From NCBI RefSeq assembly GCF_037969765.1, contig NZ_CP150207.1:1846001-1910000 (forward strand): a stretch of DNA of 64,000 bases, in the 5' to 3' direction. The position numbers and the translations under genes are program-made. Under the pieces are notes generated by a model that was given only the letters and a program-made list of their open reading frames with translations, made no database searches and was not told where the DNA came from. Shown here piece by piece: positions 1 to 11,153 of this stretch. This DNA is from Paenibacillus sp. FSL W8-0186. GTDB taxonomy: Bacteria; Bacillota; Bacilli; Paenibacillales; Paenibacillaceae. Each line of letters opens with the position of its first letter. The first letter of the stretch is position 1.

Positions 1-1490
1 GCCCTATGCATGAGGACCCGCTGCATCTGGTCCCGCATGAGCTGCGCCCCGAGGTGGAGCAGGCGTTGAACGTTCGGATTGAAGGCAATTTATGCCCCGT
101 CTGCCAGATGAAGCTGAAGACGGAGTACGGCGGAGATATCGAGCGTGTTGCCGTGGAGAGGGTGCTGCTTACGGAAGAAGGGCGCGTCGGCATTGGCACC
201 TTCAGCCCCTCCGATCCGAAGTCGCAGGACATTGCCGACCTGACGGGGAGCATTGATTTTTCTACCATTACGGAATACGGCTCCGAATCCGACCCGCGGG
301 CCTATCGCTTCGATGGGGAGCTAAACAAGGCTAATCGCGGCATTATGGAGTTTCAGGAGATGCTGAAATGCGACGAGAAGTTCCTCTGGAATCTATTGTC
401 CCTGACGCAGGAAGGGAACTTCAAGGCTGGCCGGTTTGCGCTGATTAGCGCTGACGAAATGATCATTGCTCACACGAACGAATCGGAATACAGGGCCTTT
501 ATCGCGAATAAGAAAAATGAGGCGCTGCAGTCGCGGATGATCGTCATGCCGATCCCTTACAATCTCAAGGTGTCGCAGGAGGAGAAGATTTATGCGAAGC
601 TCATCGGCCAAAGCGATATGAGGCACGTGCATATTGCTCCCCATGCGCTCCGCTCGGCCGCCATATTCTCGGTCTTGACCCGGCTGAAGGAGACGAAAAA
701 ACAGGGCGTCGATCTCGTGAAGAAGATGCGCCTGTACGACGGGGAAGAAGTCGAGGGTTATAAGGATGCCGATCTGAAGGAGCTGCAGAACGAATATTTG
801 GAGGAGGGCATGTCCGGCGTCGATCCGCGGTACGTCATCAATCGCATATCCAGCGCGCTCATCAAGCAGGATTTACACTGCATGGGAGCGTTGGATATCC
901 TCAGAGCGATTAAGGATGGACTTGATCAGCATGCTTCAATTACGAAGGAGGAGCGCGAGCGTTACCTCAATTTTATCAGCATCGCCCGCAAGGAATTCGA
1001 CGAACTGGCCAAGAAGGAAGTGCAGAAGGCGTTTGTCTACTCTTTTGAAGAGTCGGCAAAAACACTGTTCGAGAACTATCTTGATAATATAGAGGCATTC
1101 TGCAACTGGAGCAAAATCCGCGACCCGCTGACCGATGAGGAGCTGGATCCCGACGAGCGGCTGATGCGGTCCATCGAGGAGCAGATCGGCATCTCCGAAA
1201 ATGCGAAAAAAGCATTTCGCGAGGAAATTCTGATCCGGATTTCGGCCTATTCGCGGAAAGGGCGTAAATTTCAATACAATCATCATGACCGGTTGCGGGA
1301 AGCGATCGAGAAGAAGCTATTCGCTGACCTGAAGGATATCGTCAAAATTACGACGTCCACAAAAACCCCGGACGAAAATCAGCTCAAACGGATCAACGAG
1401 GTCAGTAAGCGGCTGATCGATGAGCACGGCTATTGCCCGGTTTGCGCGAATGAACTGCTGCGTTATGTAGGCAGCCTGCTGAACCGTTGA
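1..1490 (+). CDS. prkA: PrkA-family AAA+ protein kinase, 3' part
   Basis: The C-terminal ~495 residues of a PrkA-type protein; the reading frame is open to the left edge, so the N-terminal AAA+ part with the Walker A loop lies outside the window (family length about 630 residues). Visible are a CPVC motif near the start of the fragment and a second CPVCANELL motif near the C-terminus. In spore formers PrkA acts early in sporulation; the family is named as a Ser kinase, although AAA+ protease activity has also been proposed. Its usual partners yhbH and spoVR are in this window but on the opposite strand, about 1.3 kb downstream, so they are not co-transcribed with it. A strong terminator follows. 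Confidence 0.93.
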   Translation, partial: PMHEDPLHLVPHELRPEVEQALNVRIEGNLCPVCQMKLKTEYGGDIERVAVERVLLTEEGRVGIGTFSPSDPKSQDIADLTGSIDFSTITEYGSESDPRAYRFDGELNKANRGIMEFQEMLKCDEKFLWNLLSLTQEGNFKAGRFALISADEMIIAHTNESEYRAFIANKKNEALQSRMIVMPIPYNLKVSQEEKIYAKLIGQSDMRHVHIAPHALRSAAIFSVLTRLKETKKQGVDLVKKMRLYDGEEVEGYKDADLKELQNEYLEEGMSGVDPRYVINRISSALIKQDLHCMGALDILRAIKDGLDQHASITKEERERYLNFISIARKEFDELAKKEVQKAFVYSFEESAKTLFENYLDNIEAFCNWSKIRDPLTDEELDPDERLMRSIEEQIGISENAKKAFREEILIRISAYSRKGRKFQYNHHDRLREAIEKKLFADLKDIVKITTSTKTPDENQLKRINEVSKRLIDEHGYCPVCANELLRYVGSLLNR

Positions 1491-1520
1491 TTCAGCAAAT
1501 AGGCTGATGAATTCGCAACT

Positions 1521-1562
1521 CTCTGCTAGAATTGGATGGGCTCAATTCTAGCAGAGTTTTTT
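1521..1562 (+). terminator. Rho-independent terminator after prkA
   Basis: A perfect 13-bp stem (1521-1533 with 1544-1556), a 10-nt loop and a run of six T residues. It closes the prkA transcript. Confidence 0.9.
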
Positions 1563-1698
1563 GTGCTGGGTATTTTATTGTTAAATTATTTAATATTGGT
1601 CTTTCATTATCAGGGAGTAGAGGGTTATACTAGTAAAAAAGTCGCTGTTAGAAATGTCACAAATAAAAAAACATTGACTAGAAGGAGTATATTTTAAC

Positions 1699-2718
1699 AT
1701 GATTGATCTTTCTCCAGCAAGAGCTAAACAGGTTGCATTCATCGGCATAACCGAAAGTGATCTCGACTTATTAAGGGACTATAGACCTATATTTGAAAAA
1801 GTAGTCGAAGAAATAGTGACTCGTTTCTATGAGCATTTGCAGCGGGATCCGGAATTGCTAGACCTGATTAATCGCCACAGCACGATTGAGCGGTTAAAGC
1901 AGACACAGCGCCAATACTGGCTGTCCCTTGCTGAAGGAATATTGACGGAGCCGTTTATCGACCAGCGTATCCGCATCGGAAAGATCCATTCCCATATCGG
2001 CTTGTCCACGGATTATTACCTGGGAAGCTATATGGTCTATCTGGATTTGGCTATCGAGCTTTTGAAGCCGCTTGCAGGAGAGCGCTGGACAGCTGTAACG
2101 CACGCTTTGTCCAAAATGTTCAATCTGGACTCCCAGCTTGTGCTGGAAGCTTATGAGAAGCAGGAGAAGAACAAGCTGGAGGTCGTCGCAGCCGAGAAGG
2201 ACAACCTGCTTAAGGCGGTAACGGAAGTAACGCAGGAGCTTACGGGAATGATCGCCGAGCTTAGCGAAAATTCACGAATTATCGCTGCGGCAGCCGAGGC
2301 AACGGCAGCTTCGCAAGAGACCGCACATGGGCTGGTGGAGCAGCTTCACCAAGAAATCGGGGAAATCGATGAAATGAGCTCTTCGATCCGCGAAATATCC
2401 GACCGTACGCATTTGCTGGGGCTTAACGCTGCGATTGAAGCAGCGCATGCCGGGGAGAACGGCCGGGGGTTTGAAGTTGTGGCCGGAGAGGTCCGCAAGC
2501 TGGCTCAAAGCTCGAAGCAGACGCTGCTGCATATTCAAGGCCTGGTGGAGGGCATCAAGAGCAAGCTTGACCACATCCAGCAAGAATCCGAGGGAATGGC
2601 AATCAGCGCCAAGCAGCAGGCGATGAACTCGGGCGAGCTCTCCATGTTCGTGCAAATGATCGAGAAGGTAGCAGATGATTTAACCCGGCTTCAGAAGGGG
2701 GAACAGGCCGAGGCTTGA
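1699..2718 (+). CDS. globin-coupled sensor / short HemAT-like transducer
   Basis: A soluble 339-residue protein with no membrane segment. Residues 1-170 look like the heme-binding sensor globin of HemAT; the segment [10 protein letters not shown] places the proximal heme His at about H97. Residues 190-335 form a short methyl-accepting signalling domain with the conserved hairpin-tip region ([19 protein letters not shown]) around residue 240-258. It is about 90 residues shorter than B. subtilis HemAT, so the coiled coil is reduced. The likely role is oxygen (or other diatomic gas) sensing passed to CheA/CheW, or to another partner. No che genes are nearby. The start has a clear AGAAGGAG site. 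A bidirectional hairpin separates it from the convergent spoVR. Confidence 0.88.
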   Translation: MIDLSPARAKQVAFIGITESDLDLLRDYRPIFEKVVEEIVTRFYEHLQRDPELLDLINRHSTIERLKQTQRQYWLSLAEGILTEPFIDQRIRIGKIHSHIGLSTDYYLGSYMVYLDLAIELLKPLAGERWTAVTHALSKMFNLDSQLVLEAYEKQEKNKLEVVAAEKDNLLKAVTEVTQELTGMIAELSENSRIIAAAAEATAASQETAHGLVEQLHQEIGEIDEMSSSIREISDRTHLLGLNAAIEAAHAGENGRGFEVVAGEVRKLAQSSKQTLLHIQGLVEGIKSKLDHIQQESEGMAISAKQQAMNSGELSMFVQMIEKVADDLTRLQKGEQAEA

Positions 2719-2740
2719 TTTCCCGCTTATGGCCATGAGA

Positions 2741-2771
2741 TGACCCGTCCCTTGAATGGGACGGGTCATTT
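2741..2771. terminator. bidirectional terminator between convergent genes
   Basis: An 11-bp GC-rich perfect stem (2741-2751 with 2758-2768) with a 6-nt loop, located between the stop of the globin sensor and the stop of spoVR on the other strand. Short T/A tracts are weak on both sides. Confidence 0.75.
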
Positions 2772-2774
2772 GTG

Positions 2775-4208
2775 TCATATCAGCTTGCGGTAATGCTTCT
2801 CGCCATCGTAGCTGAATATTGCCTTCTTGCCTTCGACAACCGTTTCCAGATGCACCGTGCGGCCCCAGAGCCGCTGTACGTACGGCAGCGTCCGTTCCAG
2901 GTATTTCAGGTCCAGCTCGATGCCCTCATATTGATGCTTGAGCACGAGCTCGCCGGCCCGGTTGAAATTACCGTCCTGGACGACGATGTAAGGGGCACCT
3001 CCGTTGATTCTGGATTCCACCAGCTGGTCCCGGACGTTCTCCCAGGACTTATCGGTAATCTTCCATTCTGGTCCCTGCTTCTCAAAAATATACAAGTCGA
3101 GGTCCTGCACGAGCTGTTTGGTCAAATAGCTGCGAAGAAAGGAGGAATCAGAATCCAGCTCGCGAACCTCGAAAATTTTCTCGCGGCCTTTGCCGCCCTC
3201 GCGGCCAAACCGCCGCCGCTCCTCCTCGGTCGGCTGGTCCCAGCGCCGTTCGATATCTTCGAATATTTTCAGACCCAAATAATAGGGGTTCAAGCTGTGC
3301 CTCGACGGCTGTACGACTGAGGCGTTAAGCTTGGCGTATTCTACCGTCTCCTCGCTGGTCAGGTTCAGCTCGCGCAGAATGCGTTGATGCCAGTAGGAGG
3401 CCCAGCCTTCATTCATGATTTTCGTTTCCATTTGCGGCCAGAAGTACAGCATTTCTTCCCTAAGCATGCTCATGATGTCCCGCTGCCAATCCTCTAATGA
3501 TTCAGCGTATTCCTGGATGAACCACACGACGTCCTTCTCCGGCTCTGGCGGAAAGTTGGCCTGGCTGCCTTCAGCCTTCCCGGCACTGCCGCCCTCCTCG
3601 AGACCCCAGAGATCCTCATAAGGGCCTTGAGGCTCCATCTGCTGGCCAGCTTCTTTGGCTCTGCGGATTTTCTCCTCCGTCTGCTGCCGTTTATCATAGC
3701 GGAAAGGGCGGATGAGCTGCGGATCGACATGCTCCTGAATGGCGAGCACGGCGTCAATGAACGATTCTACCGTCTGGGCGCCATGTATGAGCTCATATTT
3801 GCTGATGCGCTCCGCAGTCGCCGACATGCTCTCCACCATATCCCGGTTCGTCGCCGAGAAACGCATATTATTCTTGAAGAAATCGCAATGAGCGAGCACG
3901 TGAGCCACGATCAGCTTGTTCTGGATCAGGGAATTTCCCTCCAACAGGAATGCGTAACAGGGGTTGGAATTGATGACCAGCTCATAGATTTTGCTCAGGC
4001 CGAAGTCGTATTGCATCTTCATCTTGTTGAAAATTTTGCCGAAGCTCCAGTGGCTGAACCGCGTCGGCATGCCGTACGCGCCGAAGGTGTAGATGATATC
4101 CGCCGGGCAGATTTCGTAGCGCATCGGATAGTAGTCGAGTCCGAATCCGTCCGCAATCTCCATGATTTCGGCAATCGCATGTTCCAGTTGCTTCATATCC
4201 TCGCTCAA
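2775..4208 (-). CDS. spoVR: SpoVR family sporulation protein
   Basis: A 477-residue protein matching the SpoVR/YcgB family in length and in blocks such as [14 protein letters not shown] and [11 protein letters not shown]. SpoVR is linked to spore cortex formation in B. subtilis; the biochemical activity of the family is unknown. The start is TTG at 4208, preceded by GGAGG at good spacing; its first bases overlap the TGA stop of yhbH (TTGA), so the two genes are translationally coupled. The YhbH-SpoVR pairing, with PrkA nearby, mirrors the YeaG-YeaH-YcgB association known across bacteria. Confidence 0.95.
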   Translation of the reverse strand: MSEDMKQLEHAIAEIMEIADGFGLDYYPMRYEICPADIIYTFGAYGMPTRFSHWSFGKIFNKMKMQYDFGLSKIYELVINSNPCYAFLLEGNSLIQNKLIVAHVLAHCDFFKNNMRFSATNRDMVESMSATAERISKYELIHGAQTVESFIDAVLAIQEHVDPQLIRPFRYDKRQQTEEKIRRAKEAGQQMEPQGPYEDLWGLEEGGSAGKAEGSQANFPPEPEKDVVWFIQEYAESLEDWQRDIMSMLREEMLYFWPQMETKIMNEGWASYWHQRILRELNLTSEETVEYAKLNASVVQPSRHSLNPYYLGLKIFEDIERRWDQPTEEERRRFGREGGKGREKIFEVRELDSDSSFLRSYLTKQLVQDLDLYIFEKQGPEWKITDKSWENVRDQLVESRINGGAPYIVVQDGNFNRAGELVLKHQYEGIELDLKYLERTLPYVQRLWGRTVHLETVVEGKKAIFSYDGEKHYRKLI

Positions 4209-5368
4209 CTGGCTTTGCCTCCTTCCCGGCGATGGAAAAACCGCTTCAACGCGCTGTAGACCTCGCCCTTATCTTTGATGACGTAGTACATGAACTTCTC
4301 CTGCTTAATGTGGCGATAGGCCGACATCAAAGTGCTTCCACGGTTATATTGATTGACCTCCCCATAGCCGAACATGTTGCAGCGCTCCAGCAGCTCGCCG
4401 ATGAGCTTGAGGCAGCGGTCATTGTCCGAGGTAAGGTTGTCGCCGTCGGAGAAGTGGAAGGGATAAATATTGTAGCTGGAAGTAGGGTAGCGGGAATCGA
4501 TGATCTCCAGCGCCTTCTGGTATACAGATGAGCATATGGTGCCTCCGCTTTCACCCCGGGTGAAAAATTCTTCTTCGGTAACTTCCTTTGCTTCGGTATG
4601 ATGGGCTAGAAATACGATTTCGACCTTCTCATACTGCCGTCTAAGAAACCGGGTCATCCAGAAGAAGAAGCTGCGGGCGCAGTATTTCTCAAACGTTCCC
4701 ATCGATCCCGAGGTATCCATCATCGCGATGATGACGGCGCTTGATCTGGGCACGATGACGTCCTCCCAGGTCTTGTAACGCAAATCGTCCGGAGAAATGC
4801 CATGAATTCCGGGTGTCCCTGAGGTAGCGTTGCGCTTAAGGTTCTCGAGAATGGTGCGTTTTTTATCAATATTGGACATGAGCCCTTTTTTACGGATATC
4901 GTTGAAGCGGACAGCGACACTATCCAGCTCCTCCTTGTCCTTCTCCTCCATAAACGGCAGCTCCAGCTCGTCGAAGAGCAATTCCTCCAAATCCTCGATG
5001 CTGATTTCGGCTTCGACAACGTCTTGCCCGGCTTTATCGCCCGCTTTGCCTCCTTTGTCGCCATCCTTCGGACTGTCCTCAGCGAGTATGTCTCCTACTT
5101 GGCTATCACCGTTACCCTGTCCAACGTGCTTATGTTTTTGATAGTTATGGATAAATCGGTATTCCTCCAAGTTGCGGAGCGGGATTTTGACGATCCCTTT
5201 ACCGTCGGACATGATTATGCTCTCCTCGGTAACTAGATCGGGGAGATTCTGTCTGATGACTTCCCGTACCTTTTCCTGATGGCGCTGCTGATCCTGGTAG
5301 CCTTTACGGTGAAGCGACCAGTCTTCTTTGGAAACAATGAATGAGTACGGGCCAGGTGCATGTGACAT
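4205..5368 (-). CDS. yhbH: YhbH family protein (DUF444, von Willebrand A-like)
   Basis: About 387 residues. A charged, probably disordered Gly/Asp/Lys-rich stretch lies near residues 90-115. It is followed by a von Willebrand factor A-like fold with the metal-site motif DTSGSM near residue 225. The family (YhbH/YeaH) works with PrkA and SpoVR in sporulation and stress responses. I place the start at ATG 5368, eight bases after a GGGAGG site; the in-frame GTG at 5377 abuts that site and is too close. The gene is first in a two-gene operon with spoVR (4-nt overlap). The divergent histidine kinase gene starts about 220 bp away. Confidence 0.93.
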   Translation of the reverse strand: MSHAPGPYSFIVSKEDWSLHRKGYQDQQRHQEKVREVIRQNLPDLVTEESIIMSDGKGIVKIPLRNLEEYRFIHNYQKHKHVGQGNGDSQVGDILAEDSPKDGDKGGKAGDKAGQDVVEAEISIEDLEELLFDELELPFMEEKDKEELDSVAVRFNDIRKKGLMSNIDKKRTILENLKRNATSGTPGIHGISPDDLRYKTWEDVIVPRSSAVIIAMMDTSGSMGTFEKYCARSFFFWMTRFLRRQYEKVEIVFLAHHTEAKEVTEEEFFTRGESGGTICSSVYQKALEIIDSRYPTSSYNIYPFHFSDGDNLTSDNDRCLKLIGELLERCNMFGYGEVNQYNRGSTLMSAYRHIKQEKFMYYVIKDKGEVYSALKRFFHRREGGKAS

Positions 5369-5588
5369 GATGAACACCTCCCAATAGAATGGTTGGAAAC
5401 AGTGAGAGTGGATGTAACTAAAGTATATTCAGGAGAGGGAACGATATGTGAGGGAGAAAGTTTAGTTTGCCTGAATCGGCAGGTGAATCATACTCGCGGG
5501 AGGGATAGGTGTTGGGTCCCTGTTCATCCTCTAATACAATTTGTTAAAATTGGTATATCGACAAAATGTGAGAAAAGGAGCCCTCACT

Positions 5589-8500
5589 GTGATCAACGAT
5601 AAAAATGGACTACTTCGTCAATTGCTATCAGAAGGGGGGACGTACAAATCCTTGTATGTCAATCACCCGGATGCCATTTGTGTCATTGATGTGGAAGGGA
5701 ATTACGTGGATGCCAATCCGGCCACCGAAAGGGCTACAGGTTATCCGTCTGGGCAATTTCTGCGGCAGCCGATCGGATGGTTGCTTTGCGAGCAAGGAAG
5801 GAAGCAGAAGGACGAATACTTTAGGCAGGCACTGAAAGGCAAGTCCGGGAGCTTTCAAGCCTCCTTCAAGCACAGGGACGGTCATACTTGCGATGCCTGC
5901 ATCACTTATGTTCCGATCGTTCATGAAGATGAAGTGGTCGGGGTATTTTTGATCTCGAAGGATATTACGGAAGTCAAGGCCGTTCAGGAAAGTCTGGAGC
6001 AGTCGCGGCAGCTATACGAGCTGGTATCGAACTATGCGGAGGATGTCATAGCCTCTACCGATCTGGAGGGCAATTGCCTGTCGATCTCACCGGCGATCCG
6101 GAATTTGCTAGGCTATGAGCCCCATGAGCTGATCGGAAAAAATCTTCGGCATCTTATAATACAGAATGAAAGCAAAACAGCAGAAGAGGAGGGCAGCTGG
6201 GACAATGACCGCTCCGTATTAATTAATTTGGTCCAGCATAAGAACGGCGGGGAAGTATGGGTCGAAACTAGAATACGAATCATTTACGATGAACATGGCG
6301 CTCCTTCGAAAGCGCTTGCAATAGCGCGGGATGTCACGGCCCGGCAAGAGGCTGAAATCAAGCTGCGCAAAAGCGAAGAGACTTTGGCGCAAGCCCAAAG
6401 GCTTGCCGTCATAGGCTCGTGGGATTTAGACATGCTGACCGGGCGATTCTCAACCTCCAATGAATTCAACCGAATCTTCCGGCAGAAGTTCCGCACCATG
6501 CCGGAAATGAATGAGGCGCTGCGCAAACGGCTTCATCCCGTGGATGTTCCTCTTTATGAACAGGCGATGAGCGATATATTGCAGGGTGTCCCTTACGAAA
6601 TTACGTACCGTATCATGCTTGAATCGGATGAGCTTCAGGTGATTCGTTCCCAAGCGACGATAGAATGCGATTCAAGCGGCGCACCTGCCCGAATAATCGG
6701 GGTAGTGCAGGACATTACCGACCGCCAGAAGATCGAGGCGGCCCTTAGGGAGAGCGAGCGCCAGTTCAGGCTGATATCCGAATATTCCATGGACTTGATT
6801 TCCCGTCATACGGCGGATGAAGAAGCCGTATACTTATTCGCTTCGCAGTCCTCGGTAAGCCTGCTGGGCTACGAGCCGGAGGAAATGACAGGCCGCAGCG
6901 CTTATGAATTCTACCATCCGGAGGACGTGCCGATGGTGAAGGAATACCTGGAGACGCAGATGAAGTCCCGCAAAGTATACACAGTCACCTACCGGATACG
7001 CTGCAAAGACGGCCGCTATATCTGGTTTGAAAGCACGGGGAGGTACAGGTATGACCAGCTTACCGGCGAAATCGACGAGATGATTGTCATCTCCCGCGAC
7101 GTAACGGAGCGTAAAGAAAGCGAGCGGCGTCTGCAGGAAAGTCAACAGCGTTACAAATCGCTGTTTGAATACAGTCCGGCCAGCGTATATTCCATGGATC
7201 TGCACGGGCGGTACCTCACGCTGAATTTCAATTTTGAGCTGCTGACGGGATACAGCCGGGAAGAGCTTACTACGATGTGTTTCCATGATCTCATCGATCC
7301 GGCCGATCTGGTCAAGACTGTTCACCATTTCGAGCTGGCGAAGGAAGGGAAACCGCAAACCTATGAGACCGCAGTCATTCACAAGGACGGAACCCATATA
7401 GCGATCGCTGTGACAAACGTGCCGATCATGGTCGATAAGCGTGTTGTCGGGGTGTATGGTTTAGCCAGCGACATTACGGAAAGAAAGCGTTATGTGGAAC
7501 AGATCGAGAAGCTCAGCTATCTGCATTCGCTGATTTTGGGATCGGTGTCCGAAGGGATATACGGTCTCGATGAGAGCGGCAGGACGGTCTTTATCAACAA
7601 AGCAGCAGCCGATATGCTTGGATATGAACAGAAGGATTTTATCGGAAAGTCCAACCACTCCTTGATTCATCATACGACCAGCGATGGGTCGGATTATCCG
7701 GCAGAGCTGTGCCCGATCTTTCAGACCATGCAGGACGGTATTTCGCGGGCGGTAAAAGAGGATGTGTTCTGGCGAAGAGACGGCTCCAGCTTCCTGGTGG
7801 AGTATACGGTAAATCCGATGATTGAAAGAGGGCAGATCGTGGGTTCTGTCGTGGTCTTTCAAGACATTACGGGGGAGAGGGAGATTTTACGGGCGAAAGA
7901 ATCGGCTGAACGAACGGCGCTTGCGAAATCAGAATTTCTTGCCACGATGAGCCATGAAATCCGCACTCCGATGAACGGCGTTATCGGCATGACAGATCTG
8001 CTGCTGGAAACGGAGCTTAACGAGGAGCAGCGATATTACGCCGACATTATCTCCAGCAGCAGCCATGCGTTATTGGCCATTCTGGACGATGTGCTCGATT
8101 TCAGCAAAATCGAAGCCGGAAAGATGGCGCTTGACTATGAGCAGTTTGATCTAAACGCCTGCGTATTGAATGTTGTCGAGCTGTTTCTGCCCAGTGCGGA
8201 TAAGAAGGGAATTCAGCTTGCCTATCATATCGCTCCGGATGTGCCCGAGCATATCGTAAGCGACCCCGTAAGACTGCGGCAAATTCTCGTGAATTTGATC
8301 GGCAATGCATTGAAGTTTACGGAGCAGGGGGAAATAAGCATCAGTATTATCAAGAAAGAGACATTGACGCCCCCTGCGGTGCTGCTAGAAGTCAGCGTGA
8401 GCGATACGGGGATCGGCATACCGGAAGATCAGCGGCATAAATTGTTTCAATCCTTCTCCCAGGTTCACCCCGCCATTAACCGAAAATACGGAGGAACTGG

Positions 8501-9221
8501 GCTGGGATTGGCTATTTGCAAAAAAATGGTCGAGTTGATGGGCGGATCTATTACTGTGGAGAGCAAGGAAGGGGATGGTTCGACCTTTCGCTTTACACTC
8601 ATCAGCGGAGAGCGGGAAGTAGAGCCGGATTGTGAAGGGCTTGCGCTGGGACAGCAGCTGGAGCTGCCAGGCTGTCCGGAGAAGCAATCGTCCTCCGGGC
8701 CGAATTTCTGCCCAGACGGAGCGGGACAGGGAATCTCCGCCACCGTGGCTGTGAACGAAACGGCTGCAGCGCGTGAAGCGGGCTTGGAGCGACCGGCCTT
8801 TCCCTTGAAGCAGGAAGAGCTTCTCTCGGTGCTTGTTGTCGAAGATCACCCGGTGAACTGCCAAATTTTCGTCCACATGCTTGAGAAGCTTGGGCTTGCG
8901 CCTGATGTAGCCCATAACGGCGTTGAAGCTATGGAGGCTCTATCCTCAAGATCCTATGATCTCATATTTATGGACATCGAAATGCCGGTGATGGATGGGA
9001 TCAAGGCGGCCCGTCTGATCAGGCAGTGGCTGCCGGTGGATCAAATGCCGGTCATCGTAGGCATGAGCAGCAGCGAAGTCATTGAGCAGCAGCGCGAGCG
9101 TTGTCTGGCCAGCGGTATGACGATCCTCTTGCAGAAGCCGCTTTGCGATCACGAGGTTGCCCTTCTGCTCCTGGAATGGAGCAGAAGGCTTGGTAAAGCA
9201 TGTCCTGAATTAAAGGAATAG
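5589..9221 (+). CDS. multi-PAS hybrid sensor histidine kinase
   Basis: About 1210 residues and no membrane helix, so a cytoplasmic sensor. From N to C: roughly six PAS domains ([36 protein letters not shown] and [11 protein letters not shown] mark several), a HisKA domain with phospho-acceptor His in [10 protein letters not shown], a HATPase domain with NALKF, DTGIGI and GGTGLGLAI boxes, then a receiver domain with the phospho-accepting Asp in [15 protein letters not shown] start at 5589 is chosen because AAAAGGAG lies 8 bases upstream; the longer in-frame TTG at 5541 has no ribosome site. There is no separate response regulator next to it and no HPt domain at the C-terminus, so the output partner is elsewhere. 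The signal is unknown. Confidence 0.92.
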   Translation: MINDKNGLLRQLLSEGGTYKSLYVNHPDAICVIDVEGNYVDANPATERATGYPSGQFLRQPIGWLLCEQGRKQKDEYFRQALKGKSGSFQASFKHRDGHTCDACITYVPIVHEDEVVGVFLISKDITEVKAVQESLEQSRQLYELVSNYAEDVIASTDLEGNCLSISPAIRNLLGYEPHELIGKNLRHLIIQNESKTAEEEGSWDNDRSVLINLVQHKNGGEVWVETRIRIIYDEHGAPSKALAIARDVTARQEAEIKLRKSEETLAQAQRLAVIGSWDLDMLTGRFSTSNEFNRIFRQKFRTMPEMNEALRKRLHPVDVPLYEQAMSDILQGVPYEITYRIMLESDELQVIRSQATIECDSSGAPARIIGVVQDITDRQKIEAALRESERQFRLISEYSMDLISRHTADEEAVYLFASQSSVSLLGYEPEEMTGRSAYEFYHPEDVPMVKEYLETQMKSRKVYTVTYRIRCKDGRYIWFESTGRYRYDQLTGEIDEMIVISRDVTERKESERRLQESQQRYKSLFEYSPASVYSMDLHGRYLTLNFNFELLTGYSREELTTMCFHDLIDPADLVKTVHHFELAKEGKPQTYETAVIHKDGTHIAIAVTNVPIMVDKRVVGVYGLASDITERKRYVEQIEKLSYLHSLILGSVSEGIYGLDESGRTVFINKAAADMLGYEQKDFIGKSNHSLIHHTTSDGSDYPAELCPIFQTMQDGISRAVKEDVFWRRDGSSFLVEYTVNPMIERGQIVGSVVVFQDITGEREILRAKESAERTALAKSEFLATMSHEIRTPMNGVIGMTDLLLETELNEEQRYYADIISSSSHALLAILDDVLDFSKIEAGKMALDYEQFDLNACVLNVVELFLPSADKKGIQLAYHIAPDVPEHIVSDPVRLRQILVNLIGNALKFTEQGEISISIIKKETLTPPAVLLEVSVSDTGIGIPEDQRHKLFQSFSQVHPAINRKYGGTGLGLAICKKMVELMGGSITVESKEGDGSTFRFTLISGEREVEPDCEGLALGQQLELPGCPEKQSSSGPNFCPDGAGQGISATVAVNETAAAREAGLERPAFPLKQEELLSVLVVEDHPVNCQIFVHMLEKLGLAPDVAHNGVEAMEALSSRSYDLIFMDIEMPVMDGIKAARLIRQWLPVDQMPVIVGMSSSEVIEQQRERCLASGMTILLQKPLCDHEVALLLLEWSRRLGKACPELKE

Positions 9222-9224
9222 AGG

Positions 9225-9263
9225 AACAAGCCGGCGATCGGATGATGGATCGCCGGCTTGTTT
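9225..9263. terminator. hairpin between convergent genes
   Basis: A 15-bp perfect inverted repeat (9225-9239 with 9248-9262) with an 8-nt loop, just after the kinase stop and just before the convergent degV stop. The T tract is short, so termination is inferred mainly from stem and position. Confidence 0.7.
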
Positions 9264-9271
9264 GCCGTGGG

Positions 9272-10126
9272 TTATTGTATCGATTTCGTATATAAAATGC
9301 CAATCGTCTTGGCGCCGCAGTGGCTGGAAATAACACAGCCTGCATCCGAAATAGCCACTTCCCGGGCTTTCGTCTTCGACTTTAATATTTGCTGCAGATG
9401 AATGGCGTCATCCTCGGCCAAAGAATGAGTAATGAAGATAAGGTCGTTATCCATGTCATCGACTTGTGCCAGCGCATTGTTCAGCAGCTGATCGAGCACC
9501 TTCTCCCGGCTGCCGCGGATTTTGGAGACAGGAGTCATCTTACCATCGATAACCTTGATAACCGGCCGGATTTTCAACAGGCTTCCCACAAGGTTCTGCA
9601 TGCCTGAGCATCGCCCGCCCTTATATAAGTAGTCCAGCGAGTCGATGACGAATTCCGTTTCCACCAGGGGTCTTGTTGTCTCCAGCAGGTCTATGATTTC
9701 AGCTACGCTGCGCCCTTCGGCAGCGGCTTTCACCGCCTTCATGACAAGCAGACCGATTCCGGTCGACAGGTTGCGCGAGTCGAATACAGTGACCTGATCC
9801 TCTTCGAACTCTGCGGCGGCAATTAAGGCGTTCTGGTAAGTGGAAGATAATTCGGACGACAGGCTTATGTATATAATTTGCTGGCCCTCCTGAACCGCAG
9901 GAGTGAAAGCCTGGATAAAGTCGGCTGGAGATGGAGCCGCCGTCTTCGGCAAGCGCCCGCTTTTCGCAACTTTGTTATATAGCTCGGGGGTCGTCAGGTC
10001 AAGCCCGTCCTTGTACATCTCGTCGTCAAACGTAACATACAGCGGAACGATCCCGATCCCGTACTCTTGGACCCATGCTGCAGGCAGATCGCAGGTGCTG
10101 TCCGCAAATATTCTAATGGTTCGCAA
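9272..10126 (-). CDS. DegV family fatty-acid-binding protein (copy 1)
   Basis: 284 residues, the usual DegV length. The N-terminal FADSTCDLPA motif and the ISLSSELSSTYQNA segment form the lipid-binding site in the DegV/FakB fold, and GGRCSGMQN is also typical. DegV/FakB proteins present a bound fatty acid to a FakA-type kinase; no fakA is in this window. The start is TTG at 10126 behind GGAGGG. It lies 26 bp downstream of a paralogue (10153-11022), and the two are probably co-transcribed. Confidence 0.92.
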   Translation of the reverse strand: MRTIRIFADSTCDLPAAWVQEYGIGIVPLYVTFDDEMYKDGLDLTTPELYNKVAKSGRLPKTAAPSPADFIQAFTPAVQEGQQIIYISLSSELSSTYQNALIAAAEFEEDQVTVFDSRNLSTGIGLLVMKAVKAAAEGRSVAEIIDLLETTRPLVETEFVIDSLDYLYKGGRCSGMQNLVGSLLKIRPVIKVIDGKMTPVSKIRGSREKVLDQLLNNALAQVDDMDNDLIFITHSLAEDDAIHLQQILKSKTKAREVAISDAGCVISSHCGAKTIGILYTKSIQ

Positions 10127-10152
10127 AGTGATCCCTCCAAATGAATTTCGGA

Positions 10153-11022
10153 TTATCCGATCCGGTCTTCGGAGCCCTTGTGCATATACATGATCGCCAC
10201 GGTATGGGGACCGCAGTGGCTGGAAATGACGCAGCCTGCTTCGGCAATCGCTACTTCCCGCACCGGGGTCTGTTCCCTGAGAATGGCGGCGAGCCGGCGA
10301 GCCTCTTCCTCGGCAAGGGTATGGGCCACGATAATTAAATCATCGTCCATCTGCTCCTTTTTGGCAAGGGCGTTATCGAGCATTTGCTGAACAGCCTTCT
10401 CTTTTCTGCCGCGGACTTTGTAAGCTGGAATAATGCTCCCGTCGACGACTCTCAGCACGGGACGAATCTGGAGCAGGCTGCCGATAAAGTTCTGCATGCC
10501 CGAGCATCGGCCGCCTTTATACAGGTACTCCAGCGTATCGATGACAAACTCCGTGTTGACCAACGTTCTGGATCTTTCAAGCAAAGCTACAATTTCTGGA
10601 CCGCTCTGGCCCTGCTGGGCAGCCCTGACCGCTTTCATCACGAGCAGGCCAATCCCGCTGCACAAATTAAGCGAGTCAACGACATGGATCCGTCCTTCAG
10701 GAAATTCGCCTGCGGCAATAAGCGCGTTCTGATACGTTGATGACAGGCTGGAGGAAATGCTGATATAGACAATATCCTGCCCTTGCTCGACATATGGAGC
10801 AAACGCATCCATAAAGTCTTTGGGAGAGGGAGCCGTCGTCTTCGGCAGATTCCCTGCGGCTGCGACTCTTTCGTAAATGCCGACCGGTGTAATGTCGATG
10901 CCGTCGCGGTACGTCTTGTCATTAAAAACGACATATAGCGGAATAATGCCGATGCCGTATTCATCGATCCAAGACGCCGGCAGGTCGGACGTGCTGTCCG
11001 CAAAAATTTTAACTTGTGCCAT
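10153..11022 (-). CDS. DegV family fatty-acid-binding protein (copy 2)
   Basis: 289 residues, closely similar to the downstream copy through its length (FADSTSDLPASW, ISISSSLSSTYQNALIA, YKGGRCSGMQNFIGSLLQIRP), so the pair arose by tandem duplication. ATG at 11022 follows AAGGGGA. It is first in the presumed two-gene unit. Paralogous FakB proteins usually differ in the chain type of fatty acid they hold; whether these two do cannot be read from the sequence. Confidence 0.92.
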   Translation of the reverse strand: MAQVKIFADSTSDLPASWIDEYGIGIIPLYVVFNDKTYRDGIDITPVGIYERVAAAGNLPKTTAPSPKDFMDAFAPYVEQGQDIVYISISSSLSSTYQNALIAAGEFPEGRIHVVDSLNLCSGIGLLVMKAVRAAQQGQSGPEIVALLERSRTLVNTEFVIDTLEYLYKGGRCSGMQNFIGSLLQIRPVLRVVDGSIIPAYKVRGRKEKAVQQMLDNALAKKEQMDDDLIIVAHTLAEEEARRLAAILREQTPVREVAIAEAGCVISSHCGPHTVAIMYMHKGSEDRIG

Positions 11023-11094
11023 AAGTATCCCCTTATTTCAGATAGTCCAGCTTTATTTTAACAAAAAGCTTGCATGTTTAACATCTCCAATAAA

Positions 11095-11134
11095 TTGCCC
11101 CCGCGATAACTTGGATAGATTACCGCGGGGGCAA
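11095..11134 (-). terminator. terminator of the small membrane protein gene
   Basis: An 11-bp GC-rich stem (11095-11105 with 11124-11134), extendable by A-T pairs into the loop, followed on the minus strand by TTTATT. It lies between the stop of the 11154-11561 gene and the degV pair. Confidence 0.8.
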
Positions 11135-11153
11135 GCTGTGTAATAACTTAAAC

